Origin: Streptomyces sp. A0642
GTDB taxonomy: Bacteria; Actinomycetota; Actinomycetes; Streptomycetales; Streptomycetaceae
DNA: 64,000 nt
Direction of reading: 5' to 3'
Assembly (NCBI RefSeq): GCF_004795105.1
Contig: NZ_SSBL01000004.1
Coordinates: 124,001-188,000, forward strand
Of this stretch, positions 21,727-29,961 are shown in pieces. Under the pieces are notes generated by a model. The model saw nothing but the letters and a program-made list of their open reading frames with translations, was not told the DNA's origin and searched no databases. The position numbers and the translations under genes are program-made. Each line of letters starts with the position of its first letter. The stretch's first letter is position 1.

Positions 21727-22968
21727 TCACGCCTTTCCGGCGGCCGGGTCGGGCCGCATCAGTACCCAGAGGAGGAACGGGCCGCCGAGGACGCTGGTCA
21801 CGACCCCGACGGGAAGCTCGACCGGAGCGGCGACGCGTCCGATCGCGTCGGCCGCCGCGATCAGCGCGGCTCCGGTCAGCGCCGAGCCGGTGACCGGCAC
21901 ACGGGTGGGGCCGCTCAGCCGCTGGGCGAGGACCGGAGCCGCGAGCGCCACGAAGGCGATGGGGCCGCCGACGCCGACCGCCGTGCCGGCCAGCAGCACG
22001 GCGAGGACGAGTGCGAGGGCACGTACCCGCGCCAGGTCGACTCCGAGGGAAGCGGCCACCTCGTCGCCGAAGCGCAGCAGTTGGAGGCGGTGCCCGGCCG
22101 CCAGCGAGAGGGGGACGAGGAACAGCAGGGCCACACCCAGGGGCACGCCCGCGTCCCAGTCCCGCCCGTTGAGGCTGCCGACGGCCCAGAGGAAGACGCC
22201 GCCCGCCGTGTTGTCGTTCTCGCGCGACATGATCAGGTCGCTCACCGCGCCGACGAAGGTGGAGACGCCGATGCCGGCGACCAGCAGGCGGTAGCCCGCG
22301 CTCCCCGCGCCTCCGGCGCACAGGACGACCAGGACCGCCGCGGCCACGGCGCCGACCGGCCCGAGCCACCAGTTGCCGACCATGCCCGTGGCGGACCCCG
22401 CGGCGGCCGCGACCACGGCGGCGGTGGCGCCCTCGTTGACCCCGACCAGGTCCGGTGTGGCGAGCCGGTTGCCGGCCAGGGTCTGGGTGAGACAGCCCGC
22501 GATACCGAGGGCGGCGCCGACCAGCAGGCCGGTGAAGATGCGGGGCAGCCGGAAGTCGCGCACGATCATGACGGTGCCGGCGTCGCCGGTTCCGAGCAGT
22601 CCCGAGAGGGTCTGCGACAGGCTCATCCCGGACGAACTTGCCATCACCGCCAGGGTGATGAGGAGAGCCGTCAGCGGGAGGAGCAGCGCGGCCGCGAGCA
22701 CGCTGCGCCTCGGCAGGAGCCAGGACAGCGTGCCGGTGCGCAGGACGACGCTGTCGGGCGGGGTCACGTCCGCCATCACCCCGCCGTCGGGCGGGGTCGC
22801 ATTCCTGTCCGTCAACACGACGTTGTCGGACGGGGTCACGTCCTTGTCCGTCATCACGACGTTGTCAGGCAGGGTCACGTCCGTCATCACGACGCCGTCG
22901 GGCGGGGTCGCGTCCGTCCTGCGGGGACCGGAACTCCCGTCGGTGACAGCCGGGATGGGGTCCGTCAT
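21727..22968 (-). CDS. FecCD-type ferric-siderophore permease with repeat-bearing N-terminal tail
   Basis: 413 aa. The C-terminal ~340 residues are a FecCD permease: multiple hydrophobic spans, RLPRIFTGLLVGAALGIAG, the loop ATPDLVGVNEGA, GGPIAFVALAAPVLAQRL and GGPFLLWVLMR. The first ~75 residues are an unusual hydrophilic tail of five 11- to 13-residue repeats of the type TDVTPPDxVVM. The ATG at 22968 overlaps the previous permease stop (ATGA). Together with the other permease it forms a hetero-dimeric channel, as in FepD/FepG. A shorter start past the repeats is possible but would lose the coupling. Confidence 0.93.
   Translation of the reverse strand: MTDPIPAVTDGSSGPRRTDATPPDGVVMTDVTLPDNVVMTDKDVTPSDNVVLTDRNATPPDGGVMADVTPPDSVVLRTGTLSWLLPRRSVLAAALLLPLTALLITLAVMASSSGMSLSQTLSGLLGTGDAGTVMIVRDFRLPRIFTGLLVGAALGIAGCLTQTLAGNRLATPDLVGVNEGATAAVVAAAAGSATGMVGNWWLGPVGAVAAAVLVVLCAGGAGSAGYRLLVAGIGVSTFVGAVSDLIMSRENDNTAGGVFLWAVGSLNGRDWDAGVPLGVALLFLVPLSLAAGHRLQLLRFGDEVAASLGVDLARVRALALVLAVLLAGTAVGVGGPIAFVALAAPVLAQRLSGPTRVPVTGSALTGAALIAAADAIGRVAAPVELPVGVVTSVLGGPFLLWVLMRPDPAAGKA
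22745..22918 (-). repeat. Five in-frame 30- to 39-bp tandem repeats in the permease gene
   Basis: Units at 22745-22777, 22778-22816, 22817-22855, 22856-22888 and 22889-22918 share the core GTCGGGCGGGGTCACGTCC. Lengths are 33, 39, 39, 33 and 30 bp, all multiples of three, so the permease frame is preserved. Confidence 0.9.
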
Positions 22969-24047
22969 GCCGGGACTCCCGCCGTCGACAGCCGGGAGGA
23001 GCGGGCGATCCACACGAGCAGGGGGCCGCCGACGAAGGCGAGCAGCACGCTGACCGGGGTCTCCCAGGGCCGGATGACGATCCGCGCGAGGATGTCCGCG
23101 AGGATCATGATGTCGGCCGCGATCAGGGCGGACAGGACGAGCCCGGCGGTCATCCGTGCTCCGGCCAGGGCCCGGGCGGCGTAGGGCGCGAAGAGTCCGA
23201 GGAAGGCGATGGGCCCGGCCACGGCGACGGCGCAGCCGGCGAGCAGCGAGACGGCCCCCGCGACGACGAGCCGGATGCGGCCGGGGTGGTGGCCGAGCGA
23301 GCGTGCGCCGTCGTCCCCGAGTCCGAGCGCCGCCAGCGGGCGGGCGCAGCCGAGTGCGGTGAGCAGCCCCGCCGCGATCAGTGGCACCAGGGGCAGCAGG
23401 TCGGAGAGCTCGATGCCCGCGAGCGAGCCGATCGTCCAGTAGCGGTAGGTGTCGAAGGTCGACCGAGTACCCAGCAGGACGTACGAGGTGAGGCCGTGAA
23501 AGGTGGCGCCGAGCGCCGATCCCGCCAGGACGAGGCGCAGCGGGGATCCGCCGCCGCGTCCGGACGCGGCGAACAGGAGGACGGCCGCGCTGGCGACCAT
23601 GCCCCCGGCCAGGGCCCACACCAGCAACGAGGCGGGCGAGTCCGCGCCGAAGAAGGTGAGCCCCAGCACCACGGCGAAGGCGGCTCCGGAGTTGACGCCG
23701 AGCAGTCCGGTCTCGGCGAGGGGGTTGCGGGTCGCGGCCTGGAGGAGACACCCGGCCGTTCCCAGGCACGCCCCGACCAGGATCGCGGCGAGCGTCCGCG
23801 GCAGCCGTACGTCCACCACGGCCAGGCGCAGTTGCGCGTCCGCGCGAGCGGCCGGGTCCCCGACGAGGTAGTCCCAGGCGCCGCCCGCCGAGCTGGACCC
23901 GGTGCCGATGAGCAGGGACAGCACGACGAGGGCCGGCAGCAGGAAGACGAGAGCGGTGGCCGCCCACACGGCCGCGCGCCCTTCGCGTGGCGGGGTTGCG
24001 GTGGGGTGGGGCCCGGCTGCGGGCCCTCCCGCTTGCACGATCAACAT
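22965..24047 (-). CDS. FecCD-type ferric-siderophore permease
   Basis: 360 aa with about ten hydrophobic spans and FecCD motifs: RLPRTLAAILVGACLGTAG, NPLAETGLLGVNSGA, GPIAFLGLFAPYAARAL and GGPLLVWIARS. It is first in the importer operon. The ATG at 24047 abuts and overlaps an iron box, and there is no Shine-Dalgarno before it, so the mRNA may be leaderless or a downstream GTG may be used. It is divergent from the binding-protein gene. Confidence 0.92.
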   Translation of the reverse strand: MLIVQAGGPAAGPHPTATPPREGRAAVWAATALVFLLPALVVLSLLIGTGSSSAGGAWDYLVGDPAARADAQLRLAVVDVRLPRTLAAILVGACLGTAGCLLQAATRNPLAETGLLGVNSGAAFAVVLGLTFFGADSPASLLVWALAGGMVASAAVLLFAASGRGGGSPLRLVLAGSALGATFHGLTSYVLLGTRSTFDTYRYWTIGSLAGIELSDLLPLVPLIAAGLLTALGCARPLAALGLGDDGARSLGHHPGRIRLVVAGAVSLLAGCAVAVAGPIAFLGLFAPYAARALAGARMTAGLVLSALIAADIMILADILARIVIRPWETPVSVLLAFVGGPLLVWIARSSRLSTAGVPA

Positions 24048-24065
24048 ATGGTTAGCCTAACCTAA
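24047..24065. promoter_or_regulatory. Iron box (DmdR/IdeR-type) between importer and binding-protein/ent operons
   Basis: On the minus strand this reads TTAGGTTAGGCTAACCATA, matching the 19-bp consensus TTAGGTTAGGCTAACCTAA at all but two or three 3' positions. It touches the permease start and lies about 145 bp from the binding-protein start, so it could repress both directions when iron is plentiful. Confidence 0.9.
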
Positions 24066-24208
24066 GCACACCGGGCAGCCGGCGGAGGGCCACCGGGCTC
24101 CCCCATGCCCTGAAACGGCGTCAATCGCCCTGCCCCGGTCCTCTTCGGTACGGCGGCCACCCCGCCCGTACCGCCCTCGTCACTCGAACACAACGGAGAC
24201 TCCAGGCC

Positions 24209-25204
24209 ATGGCCCCGCTTTCGACCCTCTCTTCCCGCGGCCTCGCCCGCCCCTCGCTCGCGGCCTCGCTGATCGGCGTCTGCGCCCTGGCGCTGACCGC
24301 CTGCGGATCCTCCGAGGCGTCGGACGGCTCCGGCGGCACAGCCGCCTCCAAGGCCCCGGAGGCGACCCGGGTGACGGACGCGACCGGCGCGTCGGTGAAG
24401 GTCCCCGCGACGCCGCGACGCGTGGTCGTCCTCAGCGAGATGGACCTCGACGCGGCTCTCGCGCTGGGCGTGAAGCCGGTGGGCCTGACCGCGGGCCGCG
24501 GCCAGAAGGGCGCCCCCGGCTACCTCGCCGGCCAGGCGAAGGGCATCCCCGTGGTGGGTGCGGTCACCGGCCCCGACATCGAAAAGGTCGTCCAGGCGAA
24601 GCCCGACGTGATCCTCGCCGGTCAGCTCGCCGACGAGCAGGTCCTCCAGCAACTGCGCAAGGTCGCGCCCACGGTCGTCACGATCGGTGGCAGCAAGGAC
24701 TGGAAGAAGGCGCTCTCGCTCACCGGAAAGGCACTCGGCCGCGAGAACAAGGCCGAGGCGTTCCTCGCCGACTACGCCACCCGGGCCGCCGCCCTGAAGA
24801 AGGACCTGGGCGCGGAGGCGGGCAAGAGCGTGTCCGTCGCCCGCTACTCGGCCAAGGGTTCGGCCGTCATGCAGCAGGGCGTGTTCATCAGCGACGTCCT
24901 GAAGGACCTGGGCTTCACCCGCCCCGGCATCCAGAACGAGAAGGGGGAGGGCCACTCGACGCCGATCAGCGACGAGAACCTCAAGGAGATCGACGGGGAC
25001 TGGCTCTTCATCGGCACCCTCACCTCCACCGGGTCGGACCAGGCGCTCGTGGGTGAGCTGTCCGAGAAGCCGGCGTACAAGCAGCTCAAGGCGGTGAGCA
25101 GCGGTCGGTCGACCGTCATCGACGGGACCAAGTGGACGAGCCTGGGCGGCGCGCAGGCGGCCGTCTCGGTGCTGGACGACATCCGCAAGGCCATGGTCAA
25201 GTGA
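24209..25204 (+). CDS. Ferric-siderophore-binding lipoprotein (FecB/FepB-like)
   Basis: 331 aa. A lipoprotein signal ends at the lipobox LTAC, followed by a Ser/Gly-rich tether. The mature part is a periplasmic-binding fold of the TroA/FecB type: VTDATGASVKVP, RRVVVLSEMDLDAALALGVKPVG, DIEKVVQAKPDVILAG. It should capture the ferric catecholate for the divergent permeases. It overlaps entA by GTGA, so import and biosynthesis are co-transcribed. Confidence 0.93.
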   Translation: MAPLSTLSSRGLARPSLAASLIGVCALALTACGSSEASDGSGGTAASKAPEATRVTDATGASVKVPATPRRVVVLSEMDLDAALALGVKPVGLTAGRGQKGAPGYLAGQAKGIPVVGAVTGPDIEKVVQAKPDVILAGQLADEQVLQQLRKVAPTVVTIGGSKDWKKALSLTGKALGRENKAEAFLADYATRAAALKKDLGAEAGKSVSVARYSAKGSAVMQQGVFISDVLKDLGFTRPGIQNEKGEGHSTPISDENLKEIDGDWLFIGTLTSTGSDQALVGELSEKPAYKQLKAVSSGRSTVIDGTKWTSLGGAQAAVSVLDDIRKAMVK

Positions 25205-25989
25205 GCCCCGTCCCGGAACTCACCGGCCGGCTCGCCCTCGTGACGGGGGCGGGCCGCGGGATCGGCGAGGCGGTGGTGCACGCACTCGTGGAACGCGGCG
25301 CCCGCGTCCTGGCCACCGACGTGGCCCCCGAGGGCGTCACCGCGCTCGCCGGGAAACACCCCGGGCACGTCACCGCCCGCACGCTCGACGTCACCGACGC
25401 CGCAGCCGTCGAGGACCTCGTCGCGGAGGCAGAGGATGCGCTCGGCCCCCTGGACATCGCGGTCAACGTCGCCGGAATACTGCGGAGTTCGCCGGTCGCC
25501 GAGCTGACGGACGAGGACTGGGCGGCCACCTTCGCCGTCAACACCGACGGGGTTTTCCACGTCTCCCGGGCCGTATCGACCCGGATGGCCGCTCGCGGAA
25601 CGGGCAGCATCGTCACGGTCGCGTCCAACGCCGCGGGCATCCCCCGCACGAACATGGCGGCGTACGCGGCGTCGAAGGCCGCGGCCGTGATGTTCACCAA
25701 GTGCCTCGGCCTCGAACTGGCGCCCCTGGGCATCCGCTGCAACACCGTGTCCCCCGGCTCGACGCTCACCGACATGCAGCGCGGCCTGTGGCCGGCCGGC
25801 GACGAAGACGCCGCCGCGCGGCGCGTCATCGAGGGGGACGGGGCGAGCTACCGCACCGGCATCCCGCTCGGCCGCATCGCCGACCCCTCCGACATCGCCG
25901 ACGCCGTCGCGTTCCTCGTGTCCGACCGCGCCCGCCACATCACCCTGCACGACCTCTACGTCGACGGCGGCGCCACGCTGCGGGCCTAG
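25201..25989 (+). CDS. entA: 2,3-dihydro-2,3-dihydroxybenzoate dehydrogenase
   Basis: 262-aa short-chain dehydrogenase, final step to 2,3-dihydroxybenzoate. It has the NAD motif VTGAGRGIGEAV, NVAGILRSSP, the catalytic Ser region TVASNAAGIPRTNMAAYAASKAAA (YxxxK) and SPGSTLTDMQ, which is characteristic of EntA/DhbA. GTG start within the GTGA overlap with the binding-protein stop. Identity as EntA rather than a generic SDR rests on the NxAGxxRxxxMxxYxxSK pattern and the flanking entC/E/B. Confidence 0.92.
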   Translation: MSPVPELTGRLALVTGAGRGIGEAVVHALVERGARVLATDVAPEGVTALAGKHPGHVTARTLDVTDAAAVEDLVAEAEDALGPLDIAVNVAGILRSSPVAELTDEDWAATFAVNTDGVFHVSRAVSTRMAARGTGSIVTVASNAAGIPRTNMAAYAASKAAAVMFTKCLGLELAPLGIRCNTVSPGSTLTDMQRGLWPAGDEDAAARRVIEGDGASYRTGIPLGRIADPSDIADAVAFLVSDRARHITLHDLYVDGGATLRA

Positions 25990-26052
25990 GGCGTGTTTCA
26001 ACAGTCCCGCCTGCCCCGGGCGGACGGCGGGACTGTCGTAACACGCCCCAGG
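25988..26052. repeat. Imperfect inverted repeat between entA and entC
   Basis: Arms of about 24 bp (about 25988-26011 and 26029-26052) pair with only a few mismatches around a short loop; the ends read GGGCGTGTT and AACACGCCC. It may be an internal terminator/attenuator or mRNA-processing site, or a small mobile remnant. Confidence 0.65.
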
Positions 26053-26189
26053 GCCTCTCGTCCTGATCGGGCCGGTTCGCGGCCCGGCACCGCACCTCGC
26101 GCCCTGATCCAGCCCGATCCGGGCGAAAGACCCCGCCCCCGCCCTCCGACAGCGGATCGCAGCCCTCTCCCCCCTGGAGACAACAAGAC

Positions 26190-27407
26190 ATGTCTGCCTC
26201 ATTGCGCGTGCCCACCGCCCCGCACCGGGCCGCCCCCCACCTCTCCCCTCCCCCTTCGCCCGGCGCCGCCACCGCACTGCTGGATGCCTACCGGCCCGGT
26301 ACGGACCGCTTCCTCGCCTCATCCCGCCGGACGCTGCTCGCCTCCGGAACCGCCGCGGAAGTCCCGCAGGACGCACGGCCGTTGGCCCTCCGTGTGAACG
26401 AGGCGCTCGATGCCCGGCGCAGGGCGGGGGACCCGGCGCCGATGGTCCTGGGCGCGCTGCCCTTCAACCCGGACGCACCGCACTCACTGGCGGTCCCGCA
26501 GTCCGTCCGCCGGGCACCGGCTCTGTGCGAGGATCCGCTCATCGCGCTCCCCGGCCCCTCGACGGAACCCGGGACCTGGCAGACCCGGGAGGTCCCCGAG
26601 GCCGGCGCCTACAGTGCGGCGGTCGCCGCGGCGGTGCGGCGGATGCGCGCCGGGGAGTTCGACAAGGTCGTCCTCGCCCGCACCCTGGAGCTGACCTCCT
26701 CGCACGACCTCGACCTCCCCGCCATGCTGCGCCGGCTCGCGCAGCACGACCCGAAGGGCTACACCTTCGCCGTCCCCAGCGGGCCGGGCCGCACGCTCGT
26801 GGGCGCCAGTCCCGAACTCCTGGTCGCCCGTGCCGGGAACGTGCTCACCGCCAATCCGCTGGCGGGCTCCGCACCGCGCAGCCACGACCTGGCGGAGGAC
26901 GTGCGGCGCGCGGCCGCGCTGCTGGAGTCCCCCAAGGACCTGCACGAACACGCCGTGGTCGTCGCCGCCGTGCGGGAGGCCCTCGCCCCGTTCTGTGTGC
27001 GCCTCGACGTCCCCGAGCGTCCCACGCTCGTACGGACCGCGGCCATGTGGCACCTGTCGACGACCGTCACCGGAACGCTCACGGATCCCGGGACCACCTC
27101 CCTCGCTCTCGCCTCCGCGCTGCACCCCACGCCCGCGGTGTGCGGCACCCCGACCGAGAAGGCCCGTGCCGTCATCGCGGAGTCGGAACCCTTCGACCGC
27201 GGCGCGTACACCGGCATGGTCGGCTGGCAGGACGCCGACGGGGACGGGGAGTGGGTCGTGACGATCCGCTGCGCCGAGGCCGAGGGCCGCTCGCTGCGGC
27301 TGTTCGCCGGCGCGGGCGTGGTGGCCGCCTCCTCCCCCGAGGCGGAGACCGCGGAGACCGGTGCCAAGTTCCGCACCTTCCTCGACGCCGTGGGGGCCGC
27401 GCTGTGA
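26190..27407 (+). CDS. entC: Isochorismate synthase
   Basis: 405 aa, chorismate-binding family; converts chorismate to isochorismate. Recognised by [63 protein letters not shown] and [16 protein letters not shown], in the family order. The first ~90 residues are more variable. It starts after a 200-bp gap containing an inverted repeat and may have its own promoter; its stop overlaps entE (GTGA). Confidence 0.95.
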   Translation: MSASLRVPTAPHRAAPHLSPPPSPGAATALLDAYRPGTDRFLASSRRTLLASGTAAEVPQDARPLALRVNEALDARRRAGDPAPMVLGALPFNPDAPHSLAVPQSVRRAPALCEDPLIALPGPSTEPGTWQTREVPEAGAYSAAVAAAVRRMRAGEFDKVVLARTLELTSSHDLDLPAMLRRLAQHDPKGYTFAVPSGPGRTLVGASPELLVARAGNVLTANPLAGSAPRSHDLAEDVRRAAALLESPKDLHEHAVVVAAVREALAPFCVRLDVPERPTLVRTAAMWHLSTTVTGTLTDPGTTSLALASALHPTPAVCGTPTEKARAVIAESEPFDRGAYTGMVGWQDADGDGEWVVTIRCAEAEGRSLRLFAGAGVVAASSPEAETAETGAKFRTFLDAVGAAL

Positions 27408-29083
27408 ACGCCGCCCCGCACGACGACGCACCCACCTGGCCCGCCGGTTTCGCCGAGCGCTACCGCGCGGCGGGGCACTGGCGCGGCGAGACGTTCACGG
27501 GCGTGCTCCGGGCGCGCGCGGCCGCCCACGGGGACCGCGTGGCGGTCGTCGACCCCGCGGACGGGCGACGCGCCTGGACGTACGGCGAGCTGGACCGGCG
27601 CGCGGCCCGCCTGGCGGCGGGGTTCGCGACCCGGGGCATCGCCCGGGGCGACCGGGTCGTCGTCCAGCTGCCCAACGTCGCGGAGTTCATCGAGGTCGTC
27701 TTCGCCCTCTTCCGGATCGGGGCGCTGCCCGTCTTCGCGCTGCCCGCCCACCGGGAGACGGAGATCGGCTACTTCTGCTCGTTCACCGAGGCCGTCGCCT
27801 ATGTGATCCCGGACCGGCACGCCGGCTTCGACCACCGCGAACTGGCGACCGCGGTGAGGGCGCGGACCCCGGGCCTGAAGCACGTCTTCGTCGTCGGCGA
27901 CCCGGGCGAGCACACCCCGCTGTCCGGCGTACCGTGCGAGGACTCCGTCCCGCTCGCCGGGCCCGAGCCGCACGACCTGGCGTTCCTCCAGCTGTCGGGC
28001 GGCACCACCGGAGTCCCCAAACTCATTCCGCGCACGCACGACGACTACATCTACTCGCTGCGCGGCTCCGACGAGATCTGCGGCGTCGACGAGGACACCC
28101 GCTTCCTCGTCGTCCTCCCCGCCGCGCACAACTTCCCGATGAGTTCCCCCGGCTGGCTCGGAACGCTGTACGCGGGCGGCACGGTCGTCCTGTGCCCCCG
28201 GCCCGATCCGGCGACGGCGTTCGCGCTCGTCGAGCAGGAGCGGGTCACGATGACGGGACTGGTGCCGCCGCTCGCCCTGGTGTGGACCGAGGCCGCCGCG
28301 GACACGGGGCACGATCTGTCCAGCCTGGAGCTGGTCCTCGTCGGAGGAGCCAAGTACAGCGAGGCGGCGGCCCGCCGGCTGGAGCCGGCGCTGGGCTGCC
28401 GGCTCATGCAGGTCTTCGGCATGGCCGAGGGCCTCGTCAACTACACGCGGCTGGACGACGATCCGGAGACCGTGGTCACCACGCAGGGCCGGCCGATCTC
28501 CGAGGACGACGAGATCCGCATCGTGGACGACGCCGGACAGGACGTCGCGGAGGGGGAGTTCGGACATCTGCTGACCCGCGGCCCGTACACGATCCGCGGC
28601 TACTGGCGCGCGCCCGGACACAACCGGACCGCCTTCACCGAGGACGGCTTCTACCGCACGGGTGACATCGTGCGCCGCACCTCGAACGGCAGTCTCGTCG
28701 TCGAGGGGCGGGCCAAGGACCAGATCAACCGGGGCGGCGAGAAGGTCGCACCCGAGGAGATCGAGAACATCATCCTCGCCCATCCGTCCGTGCACGACGT
28801 GTCGGTGGTCGGCGTCGCCGACGCGTTCCTGGGTGAGCGCACGCTTGCGTACGTGATCCTGCGCGACGGCGCCGAACCGCTCACACCGGTCGCGGTGAAG
28901 CGGCACGTGCGCGAGCGCGGAGTCGCCGCGTACAAGGTCCCCGACCTCGTCGAGTTCGTCGACGCCTTTCCCCGGACCGGGATCGGCAAGGTCAGCAAGA
29001 AGGGCCTGCGCACCGGCCCGAGCGCCGCCGGGCCCGCCGCCACCCCCGCCGACCCGCACCGAGCCCGCACCCCGCGGCACTGA
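27404..29083 (+). CDS. entE: 2,3-dihydroxybenzoate-AMP ligase
   Basis: 559-aa stand-alone adenylation enzyme. It activates 2,3-dihydroxybenzoate with ATP and loads it on the aryl carrier protein. P-loop [18 protein letters not shown], the aryl-acid signature [30 protein letters not shown] and the C-terminal [14 protein letters not shown] and TGIGKVSKK match EntE/DhbE. A short Ala/Pro/Arg tail extends beyond the usual end. GTG start overlaps the entC stop. Confidence 0.95.
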   Translation: MNAAPHDDAPTWPAGFAERYRAAGHWRGETFTGVLRARAAAHGDRVAVVDPADGRRAWTYGELDRRAARLAAGFATRGIARGDRVVVQLPNVAEFIEVVFALFRIGALPVFALPAHRETEIGYFCSFTEAVAYVIPDRHAGFDHRELATAVRARTPGLKHVFVVGDPGEHTPLSGVPCEDSVPLAGPEPHDLAFLQLSGGTTGVPKLIPRTHDDYIYSLRGSDEICGVDEDTRFLVVLPAAHNFPMSSPGWLGTLYAGGTVVLCPRPDPATAFALVEQERVTMTGLVPPLALVWTEAAADTGHDLSSLELVLVGGAKYSEAAARRLEPALGCRLMQVFGMAEGLVNYTRLDDDPETVVTTQGRPISEDDEIRIVDDAGQDVAEGEFGHLLTRGPYTIRGYWRAPGHNRTAFTEDGFYRTGDIVRRTSNGSLVVEGRAKDQINRGGEKVAPEEIENIILAHPSVHDVSVVGVADAFLGERTLAYVILRDGAEPLTPVAVKRHVRERGVAAYKVPDLVEFVDAFPRTGIGKVSKKGLRTGPSAAGPAATPADPHRARTPRH

Positions 29084-29095
29084 AAGGCCCCTCCC

Positions 29096-29728
29096 ATGGC
29101 ACTCCCCGCCATCGCCCCCTATCCCCTGCCCCGCGCGGAGGACCTCCCCGAGAACCGGGTCGCGTGGACCGTAGACCGGGCGCGCGCCGTCCTCCTCGTC
29201 CACGACCTCCAGAACCACTTCCTCGGCGCGTACCCCGCCGGTGAACAGCCGCTGACCGGCATGCTCGGCAACACGGCCCGCATCATCGAGGAGTGCCGCA
29301 CGGCCGGCGTGCCGGTGATCTACTCGGCGCAGCGCGGCGGCCAGAGCGCTGAGGAGCGCGGGCTCCAGCTCGACTTCTGGGGCCCGGGCGCGGCGGACGA
29401 CGCCGAGGCCCTCGCCGTGCCGGAGTCCGTCGCACCGGCTGCCGGGGACACGGTGCTCACCAAGTGGAAGTACAGCGCCTTCGCCCGTACCGGACTGGAG
29501 TCCCTGATCAGGGATTCGGGCCGCGACCAGCTCGTGGTCACCGGGGTGTACGCGCACATCGGGGTGCTCATGAGCGCCGCCGACGCGTGGATGCGGGACA
29601 TCCAGGCGTTCGTGGTGGCCGACGCCGTCGCCGACTTCTCGCGCGAGGACCACGACATGGCGCTGCGCTGGGCTGCGGGCCGCTGCGCGGTCGTGACCAC
29701 CACCGACGCCCTTCTCAAGGAGATCTGA
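29096..29728 (+). CDS. entB: Isochorismatase without carrier domain
   Basis: 210 aa; hydrolyses isochorismate to 2,3-dihydro-2,3-dihydroxybenzoate. IPAIAPY-like start, catalytic Asp in [10 protein letters not shown], Lys in [10 protein letters not shown] and [17 protein letters not shown] are the EntB/DhbB pattern, with Gly instead of the Cys of cysteine-hydrolase relatives. In E. coli EntB and Bacillus DhbB an aryl carrier domain is fused at the C-terminus; here the protein ends after the hydrolase and the carrier is the next gene, 5 bp on. Confidence 0.94.
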   Translation: MALPAIAPYPLPRAEDLPENRVAWTVDRARAVLLVHDLQNHFLGAYPAGEQPLTGMLGNTARIIEECRTAGVPVIYSAQRGGQSAEERGLQLDFWGPGAADDAEALAVPESVAPAAGDTVLTKWKYSAFARTGLESLIRDSGRDQLVVTGVYAHIGVLMSAADAWMRDIQAFVVADAVADFSREDHDMALRWAAGRCAVVTTTDALLKEI

Positions 29729-29733
29729 GCACC

Positions 29734-29961
29734 GTGTCACTCACCCTGGAACAGATCCGCACCGACGTCGCCGAGTCCCTGGGCGAGGACCCGGCGGACA
29801 TCCCCCTCGACGAGAACCTCCTCGACTACGGACTCGACTCGGTCCGCATCATGGCGCTGCTCGGAGGGTGGCGCCGCGACCACGGCGTGCGGGCCGACTT
29901 CGCCGGTCTCGCCGAACAGCCCTCCGTCGAGGCCTGGGCCACGCTGCTGGGGGTCTCATGA
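29734..29961 (+). CDS. Stand-alone aryl carrier protein
   Basis: 75 aa. [13 protein letters not shown] carries the phosphopantetheine Ser and matches the aryl carrier domain of EntB (GLDSVRxM). It should carry 2,3-dihydroxybenzoate from EntE to EntF. GTG start 5 bp after the isochorismatase; its stop overlaps the EntF start (ATGA), so both should be made in step. No phosphopantetheinyl transferase is encoded here. Confidence 0.93.
   Translation: MSLTLEQIRTDVAESLGEDPADIPLDENLLDYGLDSVRIMALLGGWRRDHGVRADFAGLAEQPSVEAWATLLGVS

Noticed and set aside
22745..22918. CRISPR-like array
   Set aside because: Units are contiguous, of two or three lengths in multiples of three, without unique spacers, and lie inside a permease frame.
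21418..23184. 588-codon plus-strand frame opposite the permease
   Set aside because: Charged low-complexity translation; the minus strand has FecCD membrane spans and ATGA coupling.
25988..26052. Insertion-sequence end or MITE
   Set aside because: Ends look transposon-like, but no target duplication, second copy or transposase is visible, so I list it only as an inverted repeat.
26759..29740. 993-codon minus-strand frame across entC, entE and entB
   Set aside because: Shadow of three genes with intact catalytic motifs and overlapping starts on the plus strand.
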